64,000 bases of DNA from Falcatimonas sp. MSJ-15 (GCF_018918265.1 NZ_JAHLQC010000005.1:124001-188000), one strand, 5' to 3'; numbered from the stretch's first letter, positions 1-10,371 are shown. Numbers and translations: made by a program. Notes: generated from the sequence alone by a model not told the origin.

Positions 1-1
1 A

Positions 2-1075
2 ATGCAGAAGAAAGAGAGCAGGCTTGCAGTCATGCAGAGAAATATCAATGCAAAAAATTTGAGGGCAGAGGTGAATGAAACAGGAATATCCTTTGATGGT
101 GTATTAGGTGGCAGTGACAGTTTCAGCATCATAGGATGTAGTGGAATTGGTAAGACAACAGCATTGTCAAAAGCAGTTCAGCTAATGGGTGGAGACAGGG
201 TGATTGAAATGGAAAATCCATATAGTAAGATAATCCCTGTTATTAATGTGCAGTGCCCTTTTGATTGCTCTGCAAAGAGTATGTTGTTTGCCATCCTGCA
301 AAAGATAGATGCTGCCATAGGAAGCTCCTATTATGAGGGGACTGTAAGGAGCAGAAGCAATATCAATACATTATTAATATCCACTTCACAAGTGCTGCTT
401 AATCATGTTGCAGTTTTATGTATTGATGAGATTCAAAATTTGATTAAGCATAGGGCAGGAATGCAGCTAGTGTCTATGCTGACAGAATTATTAAATGAGA
501 GCGGTATAAGCATTGTATTTGTAGGAACACCAGAGATTGAACCATTCTTTGAAAGTGTGGATTATCTTGCCAGAAGAACACTAGGGCTTACCTATGGAAG
601 ATGTGCATACAATAGTTATTTTAAGACATTTTGTAAAGAACTGTGGAATTTTCAATATGTGAGCAAGAAAAGCAGGCTTACAGATGAAATTATAAACTGG
701 TTCTATCAGCATTCAGCAGGTACACTTTCCCATGTGATATTTTTATTTCAGACAGCACAGGAAATAAGCATTTTGGATGGAAGAGAGTGTGTGGATTTGA
801 ATGTTTTGGAAGATGCCTACCAGAGAATGCGGATGCTTCATTTGCATATACAACCAGAGGTGAAAATAAAGAAAACAGCTTCTAAAAGAAAAAAGGAGAA
901 CATTCCATCCTTGGAAGAACAACAGGTTTTAGAAAAAACAAATGAAGCAGCAAGAGAAGAGGTCAGTGGTGAGGAATGGTCTTTTTGTGATTTTGCTAAG
1001 ACCGCAAAGAAAAACCATGTGGATATATTAGATTTGCTGCAGGATAAAATATCTGTTACAGAAATTGCAGTATAA
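2..1075 (+). CDS. tnsC: Tn7-like AAA+ transposition regulator (TnsC/TniB family), possibly truncated at the window edge
   Basis: Walker A-like GCSGIGKTTA, Walker B VLCIDEIQNL, sensor-like IVFVGTPE; immediately followed by a TniQ gene. Confidence 0.85.
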   Translation: MQKKESRLAVMQRNINAKNLRAEVNETGISFDGVLGGSDSFSIIGCSGIGKTTALSKAVQLMGGDRVIEMENPYSKIIPVINVQCPFDCSAKSMLFAILQKIDAAIGSSYYEGTVRSRSNINTLLISTSQVLLNHVAVLCIDEIQNLIKHRAGMQLVSMLTELLNESGISIVFVGTPEIEPFFESVDYLARRTLGLTYGRCAYNSYFKTFCKELWNFQYVSKKSRLTDEIINWFYQHSAGTLSHVIFLFQTAQEISILDGRECVDLNVLEDAYQRMRMLHLHIQPEVKIKKTASKRKKENIPSLEEQQVLEKTNEAAREEVSGEEWSFCDFAKTAKKNHVDILDLLQDKISVTEIAV

Positions 1076-1086
1076 GAGGTGAGATT

Positions 1087-2565
1087 ATGAGTATTGTATA
1101 TTTTCCTAAAATATATCCAGATGAGCTTGTTTCAAGTGTATTAGCCAGATACTATGCGCAGAGTGGGTATATCACTTATAAAAATGCAGACAAAGATATA
1201 TTTGTGAGCGGTCACAGAAAGATAGATAAGGAGTTTGTTAAGAATATAAGACCAGAAGTGATAGAACAGTTGACAAGAAATATGACATTTGAGGAATTAC
1301 TGGAAAAGCATACCATGTACCCTTATTATGGAAGATTCTTAGATAAGGATAGAAGAGATGCTGCATATGAAGCATTAAGGAATAATGATGGAGATTATTT
1401 AAAATTATTTGGTGGTAACAACACAAAGAAAACAGAAACAAGATATATGCGCTATTGTCCATTGTGTGCAAAAAGTGACAGAGAAGAATATGGAGAGACA
1501 TATTGGCATAGGATTCCACAGATAAAAAATATCCATGTCTGTCATATCCATGGATGCTATTTTGAAAACAGTGAAATTCCAATGAACTCAGAAGCTGATG
1601 CCAAAATAAAAATGGCAGAAGGGTGTATTCCAGAAACTTATGATGTATCTTACAGCAAGAAGCCAGTACAGATAAAATTAGCAAAATATGTTGCTGCCAT
1701 ATTTGAAAGTCCAGTTGATAGAAAACAAAAAGTTACTATAGATAAATTCTTAAGGTATAAGATGAGCGGAACAAAATATTTGTCAGTGAGAGGTGAATAC
1801 TGCTATTATTCCAAGCTGTACAGGGAAATGCAGGGCTTTTATAATGGAATGGAAGAATTGGAAAATATTACACAAGCCAGAATGCAAAGACTTATGAGCG
1901 GGGATTATAGAGGATTTGAGGTAGTCTGCATGACTGCAATGATGCTTGGAATAGATATGGAAGAATTAGTGACAATGCATGTACCCAGACAATCACCAGA
2001 AAAACAGTTTGACCAAAAAGTTAAGAAATTGATGGATAAAGGCATGAGCATGGCAGAGGTGGCAAGAAAAATGAATGCGGACCCATCCCTGGTGCGTATG
2101 TCAGTCACCATCACACAAAAGAAAAAAGCAAAAGGCTGGAGAGGTGGAAACATTGACAACAATAATCATATAAAAGACTGGGATAAGCTTGATGAACTGA
2201 AATTGGAAGATGTAAAAAGCACAATTGAAGACCTACATGGATGCAGAGGAACAAGACCGGTGAAAGTTTCATATTATGCAGTAGGAAAAAGAACAGGCAT
2301 ATCAGGGTATCAGCTGGAAAGGATGAAAAAATGCAATAGGGTGATAGAGGATAATATAGAGCCAGCAGAAAAATATAATGCAAGGAAAGTGATATGGGCA
2401 TTAGATAGGCTTGAGGAGGAAAATAAGCCAATTATGTTATGGAGACTGCATGACCTAGTTAAACTGGAGAGGAAAGAGCTTGTAGAAGCCTTCCCATATA
2501 TAAAGCAAATAGAGCCTAATAAGGTGGAAATAATAAAGGAATTGCTCTATATGGAAGATAAATAG
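1087..2565 (+). CDS. tniQ: TniQ/TnsD family target-selection protein
   Basis: N-terminal FPKIYPDELVSSVLARY and zinc finger YCPLCAKSDREEYGETYWHRIPQIKNIHVCHIHGCYF typical of TniQ/TnsD; adjacent to tnsC. Confidence 0.9.
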   Translation: MSIVYFPKIYPDELVSSVLARYYAQSGYITYKNADKDIFVSGHRKIDKEFVKNIRPEVIEQLTRNMTFEELLEKHTMYPYYGRFLDKDRRDAAYEALRNNDGDYLKLFGGNNTKKTETRYMRYCPLCAKSDREEYGETYWHRIPQIKNIHVCHIHGCYFENSEIPMNSEADAKIKMAEGCIPETYDVSYSKKPVQIKLAKYVAAIFESPVDRKQKVTIDKFLRYKMSGTKYLSVRGEYCYYSKLYREMQGFYNGMEELENITQARMQRLMSGDYRGFEVVCMTAMMLGIDMEELVTMHVPRQSPEKQFDQKVKKLMDKGMSMAEVARKMNADPSLVRMSVTITQKKKAKGWRGGNIDNNNHIKDWDKLDELKLEDVKSTIEDLHGCRGTRPVKVSYYAVGKRTGISGYQLERMKKCNRVIEDNIEPAEKYNARKVIWALDRLEEENKPIMLWRLHDLVKLERKELVEAFPYIKQIEPNKVEIIKELLYMEDK

Positions 2566-2637
2566 AAAGTATGTACTTATTATACAAAAAGTAATAAGTA
2601 TAATAGGAAAATAATTATAGATAATGCACAAAAAACA

Positions 2638-2861
2638 TTGACATGGTGTTCTGAATGCGGTATTGTAAACATATAAAGCAGATAAGCTTTCACAATCGGT
2701 CTTAAAGAATAAGAGACATTACAATAGGCAAGTCATAATGCATACTCCATGAATTGTCATGGATGCTATCATTATGACAGTATGAAAAGAAAATGCACTC
2801 ATATATTATGCAGTGCTATTTTCGGTTAGTGTACCTATTATAATGTCTCTTTTTATTTTTA
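2638..2861 (+). ncRNA. Candidate structured RNA/leader, copy 1 (promoter 2638-2666, body about 2673-2861)
   Basis: TTGACA-17 nt-TATTGT promoter; hairpin AAAGC-AGATAA-GCTTT; closing stem 2713-2728/2834-2849 followed by TTTTTATTTTTA; internal stems GTCATAATG/CATTATGAC, TCCATGA/TCATGGA, GAAAATGCAC/GTGCTATTTTC; diverged second copy at 19379-19620. Confidence 0.7.
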
Positions 2862-2880
2862 TCAGAATGGAGAAAAAGCA

Positions 2881-5205
2881 ATGGGAATGAAAGGTGAGAG
2901 AGTAAAAAAGGATGCCTCTGTAATCAGAGATATTTTTTATAAAGATGGATATGCCTGCAAAAAGGTAGAGGAATACCAGTATGACACCTATATCCTTGAT
3001 AACAAGGCAAATGAGCAGGTACTGGATGGAATGTTAAATGATGAAGGAATCCAATTGTGCATCAGTCCTACTGGGTCTGGAAAGACAGCATCATTTCTTA
3101 TGAGGGCAAGAGAGCTGGTTGCAGGAAGACATGATATTATGGTGGTATTTGCAGTGCCAACCAGAACAGTAGCCATACAGGTTGGAAATGAAAAGGATGT
3201 AAGTAGATTTATCGGTGGTGATGACCTGGATAAGAATGCAAGTATTATATGCTGCACCTATGAGAAGGTGGATGATGTCAAAAGCTGGATAGTCCATCTC
3301 AAAAATGATTTGGGAGTAGACAAAAAATGCATCCTCATCATTGATGAGTGCCATAATCTTGCAAATCAGCAATTGTTCAGAAAAGATGGCATAAGAACCA
3401 TGATTCATGGAATTGAAAAGAAAGTATTCCAAAACACCATACTTATCACAGCAACACCATATGCCATGGCTCTTTTCCACTATAACAGAATAATAGAGTT
3501 CATGAGCAGACAGAAGAAGCCTGCAATGGACAAGCTGGAAATCTTATTTGTGGATGACGTACTGGAATATATCAAGACCATCAATCTTTCAGAGGTATTC
3601 CCAATCATCCTTTTAAACAGCAAGAAAAAGATAGGCTACCTAATGCAAAGCCTTGATGATGGCATTGTAAGACTTACAAATGAAGACAAGGAGACGGCGG
3701 TCTATCAGGATATTGCAGAAAATTCCAAGATAGACAGCAAAGGTCTGAAAGGGATATTAAGCACCTCTGTTATTGGGGAGGGAGTCAATATTGTTGATTA
3801 TCCAGATAATGCACAGATGTTTGTTGCAGTGACAGACAGAAACATAAGTGTTGACCTGATAGAACAGTTTTTAAACAGGGCAAGAAGAACAGCATCAAAA
3901 TCCATCAAGTGTGCAACAATCATACTTCCTAAGATGAAGGAAGCAAAGGTGGACATATCAGATGCAAATGGAATTGTGTGCAGTTTAAATCAGGTGGAAG
4001 TGGTAGATGATGTCATTCTTGTTTCAGATACAGACAAGCTGGATTCCTTAAATGATGGTATCTATAAGGTAAGCATTCAGGTAGGAAGAAAGATACTGGA
4101 AGACCATATGTATATGGAGACTGGTGGAACTACAAGGGATAATGCTTATTGCAGGGATGGGAAACCAATGATGTTTCCAAACAGCCCTTTTAAAAGCATC
4201 ACAGATATTGTATCAGAGAATTATAAAAAGATAATGTGTTTCCATGATATTATGCAGAAGAAACTGGATATTTTAAATTCCATCAGGGCAGAAGAGGAAA
4301 AAGTGAATGGAGATTATGCCATGTGGCAGATAGAATTGATGGACCAGAAGCTGATGGCACAGGTCACAAGGGCTGCAATAGATTCCATGGGAGAATTGAA
4401 GGAATGCTTAAGCTATGAGGATGGAAAACTGGTGGCAGACAAAAGAATATTATTCCTTTTAAGCTATCAGATGTTTCAGAGACAATATTTTTTCAGTACA
4501 AGGGAACTTAAAAAAGAACTGGAGCAGAGAATGGGACTTCTAGTTGACATTATAGAAAATAATACTAAAAATGTGAGACCTGGAAAGATGTCAATAGATG
4601 AGATTTGGTTTGGACTTACAGATGAGATAAGGAAAAGTGTTGCCTGTGATGATGACTATTTTGATTCCCTCATGTATGAACATTACAGTATCTATGTGCG
4701 CACACCAGATGGAAATGAAATGGTGGGAAAGATAAGGGAGCAGGGAACTATCACCAGTCTTGCAGATGACCTTTATAAGGCTGGAGTTTCTAAAGGGATA
4801 TGCCTTAAAATATTGAAAAACAGCAGCAAAAAGGCAAAGGTTACAAAGTACAAGAATGCATGTAAGGTCATTATCAATAACCAGATGTTAGACAGAATGA
4901 AATATACAGATATTGGAAGCATCCCATTATATAGCAAGCAGTTAAAGGATAAATTACAGGTGGTAATCTATTGTCTGCTCACTTCAAGAAAGCAGACCTG
5001 CTACAAGCTTACTGATACACTTGCAGAAGAAGTGATAGCAGCATATAAAAAAGCATTTCCATCAAGCAAAAAGATACCAACTGAAAGACAGGTAAAGATG
5101 AAGCTGAAACAGATGTACAAGCCTAAGGGAAAAGACAGCATCAGAAATGAATTGTATTTAAAAGAGGATGAAATCTTTAAAATGATAAAATCTGATTTTA
5201 AATAA
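2881..5205 (+). CDS. DEAD/DEAH-box (SF2) helicase-like protein
   Basis: SPTGSGKT (motif I), LIIDECHN (DEAH-like motif II), ITATPYA (motif III), EQFLNRARR (motif VI-like). Confidence 0.75.
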   Translation: MGMKGERVKKDASVIRDIFYKDGYACKKVEEYQYDTYILDNKANEQVLDGMLNDEGIQLCISPTGSGKTASFLMRARELVAGRHDIMVVFAVPTRTVAIQVGNEKDVSRFIGGDDLDKNASIICCTYEKVDDVKSWIVHLKNDLGVDKKCILIIDECHNLANQQLFRKDGIRTMIHGIEKKVFQNTILITATPYAMALFHYNRIIEFMSRQKKPAMDKLEILFVDDVLEYIKTINLSEVFPIILLNSKKKIGYLMQSLDDGIVRLTNEDKETAVYQDIAENSKIDSKGLKGILSTSVIGEGVNIVDYPDNAQMFVAVTDRNISVDLIEQFLNRARRTASKSIKCATIILPKMKEAKVDISDANGIVCSLNQVEVVDDVILVSDTDKLDSLNDGIYKVSIQVGRKILEDHMYMETGGTTRDNAYCRDGKPMMFPNSPFKSITDIVSENYKKIMCFHDIMQKKLDILNSIRAEEEKVNGDYAMWQIELMDQKLMAQVTRAAIDSMGELKECLSYEDGKLVADKRILFLLSYQMFQRQYFFSTRELKKELEQRMGLLVDIIENNTKNVRPGKMSIDEIWFGLTDEIRKSVACDDDYFDSLMYEHYSIYVRTPDGNEMVGKIREQGTITSLADDLYKAGVSKGICLKILKNSSKKAKVTKYKNACKVIINNQMLDRMKYTDIGSIPLYSKQLKDKLQVVIYCLLTSRKQTCYKLTDTLAEEVIAAYKKAFPSSKKIPTERQVKMKLKQMYKPKGKDSIRNELYLKEDEIFKMIKSDFK

Positions 5206-5372
5206 AAGTGGCTTCTAAAGAAGAAAAAGAGCATCTTCCTTTTTCTTTTAGAAGCAGATTTTATTTCAAAAAACATATGTTTATTATATACAAATTTATG
5301 GGGTAAAAATCAAGATAAAAATGCTTCAAAGCTAGTAAAATCAAGGCTTTAGAGAGTTTTTGCTGTAGACAA

Positions 5373-6566
5373 ATGTTTGTCTACAGAAATTTTAATGACA
5401 GGGAGGAAAATTATATGATAGATGAAGCAACCATCCAATGTGCAAAGGATGTTGACATAAACAAAATATTAGATAACTTCAATTGGGAGAGAGGTCATGG
5501 CAATATGATGCATTGCCCTTCTCCACAACATGGGGATTCCACACCAAGCTGCTCTTATAATGCAAAAAATAATACAGTCAGATGTTTTGGGTGTGGCAAG
5601 ACCTTTGATACCATAGGTCTTTACCAGGCATTGAGTGAAAAGGTGGATGGGAGAGTTGTATCATTTCCTAAAGCAGTGGAAGAGGTGCTGGCATTGGATA
5701 ATCAGGCACCTTTACAGGGAAATGCAACCCCACAATCAAGCACAACCCAATATAGTCATTGTAATAATTCTGCAAAGGGCAATGCCTATCAGACCATTTT
5801 AAGTAACAGCAGACCGCTGACAGGATATGAGCTTAATTACCTCCATGAGAGAGGGATTATGCTGTATGATTCCTATGTGTACAATGGAAAGGTCTACACC
5901 AAGCAAAGCATTGACAAGGCTCTTCAAAGTGAAACTGATGCACAGAAGATACAGGAGTTAAATGCAATTCAGAGTAATGGAAAATTTTTTGAAGGGATTG
6001 CCACAATCTTAAAAAAGAACAAAATACAGATAAAGCATAACTACTGGCAGGGAGTAAACAGTATCATATATCTGATTGACTATGATTATGACAATGACTA
6101 TGAATTACAGCAATATGCAGTCTTTCTTGATGATGAAAGACATATGGCAATCCAGAAAACACTTGATAGGGCACATATGAAAAAGGCTCTTGGAACATCT
6201 GATTTTACATGGCTTGCAGAGGGGGTAGAAAATAAAAATCATAAGATATACATTTGTGAGGGTATGGAAGATGCACTTTCTTATGTGCAGAATAATGAGA
6301 GAGCAGTGAGCCTGAACAGCATTTCAAATATCAATTCATTCATGGATTATCTTGATAAGCATTATAAAAGAATGAAAAAATGGGAGTGGGTTATTTCCTT
6401 TGACCATGATGAGGGTGGAGAGAAAGCAAAGCAAAAACTATTGGATTTTTTTCAGACCTATAACCAACAGCATCCTAAATACCCATATCAATATAGTGTG
6501 TGCAAATACCCTGATACATGCCATGACATTAATGATTATTGGAGAAATAAAGTATTTAACAGATAA
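5373..6566 (+). CDS. DnaG-like primase with CHC2 zinc finger and toprim-like domain
   Basis: CPSPQHGDSTPSCSYNAKNNTVRCFGCGKTFDTIGL zinc finger; IYICEGMEDALS and WVISFDHDEGG toprim-like motifs. Confidence 0.85.
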   Translation: MFVYRNFNDREENYMIDEATIQCAKDVDINKILDNFNWERGHGNMMHCPSPQHGDSTPSCSYNAKNNTVRCFGCGKTFDTIGLYQALSEKVDGRVVSFPKAVEEVLALDNQAPLQGNATPQSSTTQYSHCNNSAKGNAYQTILSNSRPLTGYELNYLHERGIMLYDSYVYNGKVYTKQSIDKALQSETDAQKIQELNAIQSNGKFFEGIATILKKNKIQIKHNYWQGVNSIIYLIDYDYDNDYELQQYAVFLDDERHMAIQKTLDRAHMKKALGTSDFTWLAEGVENKNHKIYICEGMEDALSYVQNNERAVSLNSISNINSFMDYLDKHYKRMKKWEWVISFDHDEGGEKAKQKLLDFFQTYNQQHPKYPYQYSVCKYPDTCHDINDYWRNKVFNR

Positions 6567-6820
6567 AATAACCAAGGATAGTGGCGTAAAAACTGCTATC
6601 TTTTTTATTTTATAATCATAGTCATGCTTGTTATAAAAATTTCCCTTCCATCTATAATATAACATCAATGCAAAAGGCTTATACAAAATGTAAAGCCAAA
6701 AATCAGGTTGAAAAGATACAGGTTGTTTCTGATTTACAGGTTATGCATTGACAGGTTACTAAGGGAGTGGCATATGCCACATAATTTACATGTGCCAAAG
6801 GCACAGGAAGGAGAATTTTT

Positions 6821-7771
6821 ATGCAGGAAAATTTAAAGAGAGAGGATAGCATGTCACTGGAAGGCTTTTGTGCCTATATCAGACTTGGCATACAGCAGAG
6901 AATGGGACAAGCATACCATGTGGCAACACAGAACTATGTCAAGAATAATGGTGTCACACTGCCTGGCCTTACAGTCATGAGAGAGGAAAGCAACCTTTCC
7001 CCAACCATCTACCTGAATGGCTTCTATGAAAACTATGTAAGAGGTGCTAAGAGCCTTGAACAATGTGAGGTTGAAATCATGGAAACATACAGGAGAAACA
7101 AAACAGACCACAATGTAGATATTTCATTTTTTACAGAATGGGAAAATGCCAGACAGAGGATAATCTACAAGATAGTGAACTATGAAGCAAACAGGGAGCT
7201 TTTAAAGGATGTGCCTCACAGAAGAATCCTTGATTTGGCAATGGTATATAGTTGCCTTGTAGAAAATGGCATCACAGGAAGTGCAACCATCCTTATCCAT
7301 AATCAGCATTTAAAATTATGGGGAACTGGAGAGGAAGAGCTGTTCCATACAGCAATGGAAAACACACCTTACTTCCAGAAAGAGAAGTTAACAGGAATGG
7401 ATTCAGTGATTGAGTATCTGACCGGACAAAAGCTGGGGAATGACATCTTAGATGGTATATGCAGCATGTATGTCCTCACAGTGGAAAACAATCTGAATGG
7501 AGCTGGTGCAGTCCTTTATAAGGATTTGCTTAAAGATTTTGCAGACAGGATGGAAAGTGATTTCTATATCCTGCCATCAAGTGTCCATGAGATGATACTG
7601 ATTCCATTGTTCACAGATGATATGGAATCACTCTCAAAGATGGTGAAGGAAGTAAATGCAACACAGCTTAAACCAGAGGATGTATTATCAGACCATGCTT
7701 ATGTTTATAGGAGAGCTGATAACACTATTTCCATGAGAGGAGAGACATTATGCTTATCAGATTTGTATTGA
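6821..7771 (+). CDS. DUF5688 family protein
   Basis: Sequence pattern typical of Clostridial mobile-element DUF5688 proteins (TLPGLTVM...SPTIYLNGFYENYVRG). Confidence 0.65.
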   Translation: MQENLKREDSMSLEGFCAYIRLGIQQRMGQAYHVATQNYVKNNGVTLPGLTVMREESNLSPTIYLNGFYENYVRGAKSLEQCEVEIMETYRRNKTDHNVDISFFTEWENARQRIIYKIVNYEANRELLKDVPHRRILDLAMVYSCLVENGITGSATILIHNQHLKLWGTGEEELFHTAMENTPYFQKEKLTGMDSVIEYLTGQKLGNDILDGICSMYVLTVENNLNGAGAVLYKDLLKDFADRMESDFYILPSSVHEMILIPLFTDDMESLSKMVKEVNATQLKPEDVLSDHAYVYRRADNTISMRGETLCLSDLY

Positions 7772-7944
7772 TTGTGGTAACAGGTTCAATTCTTATCCTG
7801 TTGTGGATGAACATCAGGATGCAGTACCTGAAAAACATCATTCCAGATACCATTGTGGTCCATGGAAAAACAATATCAGAAGATGGAAGCATAAAGAGAG
7901 TTGAACTTGAGATTTGCTTAAGAGACAGGGAGAGGAAAGCATGA
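7750..7944 (+). CDS. Small predicted membrane protein
   Basis: 64-aa ORF overlapping the upstream stop region, N-terminal TM segment LIRFVLIVVTGSILILLW. Confidence 0.45.
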   Translation: MLIRFVLIVVTGSILILLWMNIRMQYLKNIIPDTIVVHGKTISEDGSIKRVELEICLRDRERKA

Positions 7945-8339
7945 ACAAAATCATTTTAAAAGGAAGGCTTACCAACAATGTGAATGTGAAGTATGCCGAA
8001 AATGACAATCATACAGCACTTGCCATGTGGAATATGGCAGTAGATGACAGGTCATGGAAAGAGGAAGGCTCTTACCATACAGACTATATCCCATGCTTTG
8101 CAGCTGGAAAGACAGCAGAGATAGCGGATGCAAATCTTTGCAAGGGCAAGGAAGTCTTGTTGTATGGGAAGATGCAGAGTGGAAGCTACATAAACAGGGA
8201 TGGCAAAAAGATTTATACCCTTCAGATGAGGGTGGAAGAGATAGAGTTCTGTGGAAAGAAATCTGAATCAAGGATGCCATATGAAGAAGAGTTTATGAAT
8301 ATGCCAGATTATCCAGATGATGAGCTGCCATTCAGGTAG
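7914..8339 (+). CDS. ssb: Single-stranded DNA-binding protein (OB fold); probable start ATG 7941
   Basis: MNKIILKGRLTNNVNVKYAENDN...DYIPCFAAGKTAEI and acidic C-terminal tail MNMPDYPDDELPFR. Confidence 0.85.
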   Translation: MLKRQGEESMNKIILKGRLTNNVNVKYAENDNHTALAMWNMAVDDRSWKEEGSYHTDYIPCFAAGKTAEIADANLCKGKEVLLYGKMQSGSYINRDGKKIYTLQMRVEEIEFCGKKSESRMPYEEEFMNMPDYPDDELPFR

Positions 8340-8491
8340 GAAAAATTACATATTAAAACAGGTATGGAAGTGGTGACACAAGGGTTTGTGTTTATCAGTT
8401 CCTTTTTTATTGCAGGGGAGAGGTAAGGGATGATGAATGCAGTTCTTATCTCTCTTTCTTAGAAGCATATTTTTGTGGAAGGAGAATTTTT

Positions 8492-9781
8492 ATGAACAAG
8501 ACAAAGTTATCATGGACAGTTGCCAACATAGACAAAATGAGTGAGGAGAAAAAGGTGCTTTCCTTTGAGCATCCTATTCAGAGGAAGTCAGAGCAGTGGA
8601 GTGACAGGCAAAAAAGCTTATTAATTCATAGTATGCTTGCCAATTATCCGGTCCCAAACATTTATGTTTTAAGGGAAGACAGCCAGGAACTGGATGAGAA
8701 GAATAAGCCAATCTTTAATTATTTTGTCATGGATGGAAAACAAAGACTTACAAGTGTATTAAGTTATATCTGGGGTGAGTTTCCACTTGATGAAAATATC
8801 CCGGCAATCATTATTGAAGATGTGGAGTATGAGATAGCAGGAAAATACTTCTGTGATTTGGAGGAGCCTGTTCAGTATGAAATCAAAAGATACAAATTTG
8901 AGATTGTAGCATTTGAAGAGTGCAGCAACAGGGAGATAGAGGAAATCTTTTTCAGGCTAAACAACAGCACACCTCTTACAAAAAGTCAGGTGGCAAAAGC
9001 AAAAGTGGGTGTGGAGATTGCAGAACTTATCAATGAGCTTCTTACTACTAAATTTTTTACCACAAGCTGTAACTTCTCTAAAGCACAGCTTAAGGCAAGT
9101 GATGACCAGAAGGTGCTTATCCAGGGCATGATGTTACTGGATACAAACAATGTGTCAGATTTTGAACTTAAAGACTTCTCAGAGAACTCCATTCTGGAGT
9201 ATTCTGAAAGTATCAGGGAAAAGTACAGTGATAAGCAGTGCAATATCTTGAAATCTGCAATTGAGTATCTGACAGATGCATTCCCAGAGAAGAACAAGCA
9301 GCTTAGAAAAATTTCAATCCCAATGCTTGTATATCTTGCAGATGCAGCCATGGATAAGGAAATAAAACCAATGTATTTCAGACAGTGGTATGAGTATTTC
9401 ACCCAGGAAGATGAGCTTATGGAAGTGTATAAGACCTTCTGCTCTTCAGGCTCTACAAAGCTTGAAAAGATAAAAGGCAGGATGGCAGTCATGACTGAAT
9501 CTTTCTGTAACTATCTGGAGCTAGAGATACCAGAAGAACTCAAAGACCTTGTAGATGAGGTGAAAGAAAAACTTGCTGCTAAAGAAGAAAGTGAGGAAAT
9601 GCTGTCAGATGGTGTGAGTGAAAATACATCAAAAGAAATGCAAGGAAATACAGAGGAAGAACTTCCGATAGAGGAACTTCCAAGCAAGGAAGATTTGGAT
9701 GTGGAACAGGAAGAAACTCCCGCCCCATCAGAGTGCAACTCTGATGGATCGGAAAATTATTCTTTCCATGATGCGGTTTGA
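8492..9781 (+). CDS. DUF262 (ParB/Srx-like) domain protein
   Basis: FVMDGKQRLTSVLSYIWGEF and RLNNSTPLTKSQ motifs; low-complexity acidic C-terminus. Confidence 0.75.
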   Translation: MNKTKLSWTVANIDKMSEEKKVLSFEHPIQRKSEQWSDRQKSLLIHSMLANYPVPNIYVLREDSQELDEKNKPIFNYFVMDGKQRLTSVLSYIWGEFPLDENIPAIIIEDVEYEIAGKYFCDLEEPVQYEIKRYKFEIVAFEECSNREIEEIFFRLNNSTPLTKSQVAKAKVGVEIAELINELLTTKFFTTSCNFSKAQLKASDDQKVLIQGMMLLDTNNVSDFELKDFSENSILEYSESIREKYSDKQCNILKSAIEYLTDAFPEKNKQLRKISIPMLVYLADAAMDKEIKPMYFRQWYEYFTQEDELMEVYKTFCSSGSTKLEKIKGRMAVMTESFCNYLELEIPEELKDLVDEVKEKLAAKEESEEMLSDGVSENTSKEMQGNTEEELPIEELPSKEDLDVEQEETPAPSECNSDGSENYSFHDAV

Positions 9782-9891
9782 TATATGCCTGCATAAAAAT
9801 TTAATATAGACAACGGCTTTTATAAGCCGGACAGGGAAGGGACAGGCAATTGTGCTTGTCCCTTATTAAATGAAAGTGAGGTACATAGATA

Positions 9892-10353
9892 ATGAAAATA
9901 ACATTTTATGATACAAGGATTACAGATGATTACCACATGGTGCTGGTGGAAGAAAAAGCATTGGAATGTGATAAAAAGAGCATAACCAATTCAGCAGATG
10001 TTGCAGAAATGATGCAGTTATTAGAGATGGATAAATTAGGAGAAGAGCATTGCTATTTGCTTGCTCTCAATACAAAAGGCATGGTGCTTGGTATCTTCTT
10101 GTTATCAAAAGGAACAATAGATATGAGCCTTCTGGGAATAAGGGAGATATACATAAGGGCATTATTAGCAGGTGCATCCAGAATTATACTGTGCCATAAT
10201 CATCCATCCAAAGATTGTACTCCTAGTGAAAAGGATATAGTGAACACAAAAAAAGTGAAAGATGCTGGAGATATTATGGGTGTTGAGTTATTGGACCATA
10301 TAGTAATTGGTGGACCATCTTATTTTAGTTTCATGGAACATGATATGTTGTGA
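9892..10353 (+). CDS. RadC-like JAB domain protein
   Basis: ILCHNHPSKDCTPSEKD JAMM motif. Confidence 0.85.
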   Translation: MKITFYDTRITDDYHMVLVEEKALECDKKSITNSADVAEMMQLLEMDKLGEEHCYLLALNTKGMVLGIFLLSKGTIDMSLLGIREIYIRALLAGASRIILCHNHPSKDCTPSEKDIVNTKKVKDAGDIMGVELLDHIVIGGPSYFSFMEHDML

Positions 10354-10371
10354 AAGAGAGGTGCATAGATT

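Noticed and set aside
1238-1684. Minus-strand ORFs inside tniQ (1238-1684, 1905-2162, 2111-2431)
   Set aside because: Antisense to a well-supported CDS; translations are C/L/H-rich without recognisable domains.
2-2565. CRISPR-associated transposon (CAST)
   Set aside because: TniQ is TnsD-sized and no Cascade/Cas12k genes or CRISPR array are visible in this window; upstream sequence is unavailable.
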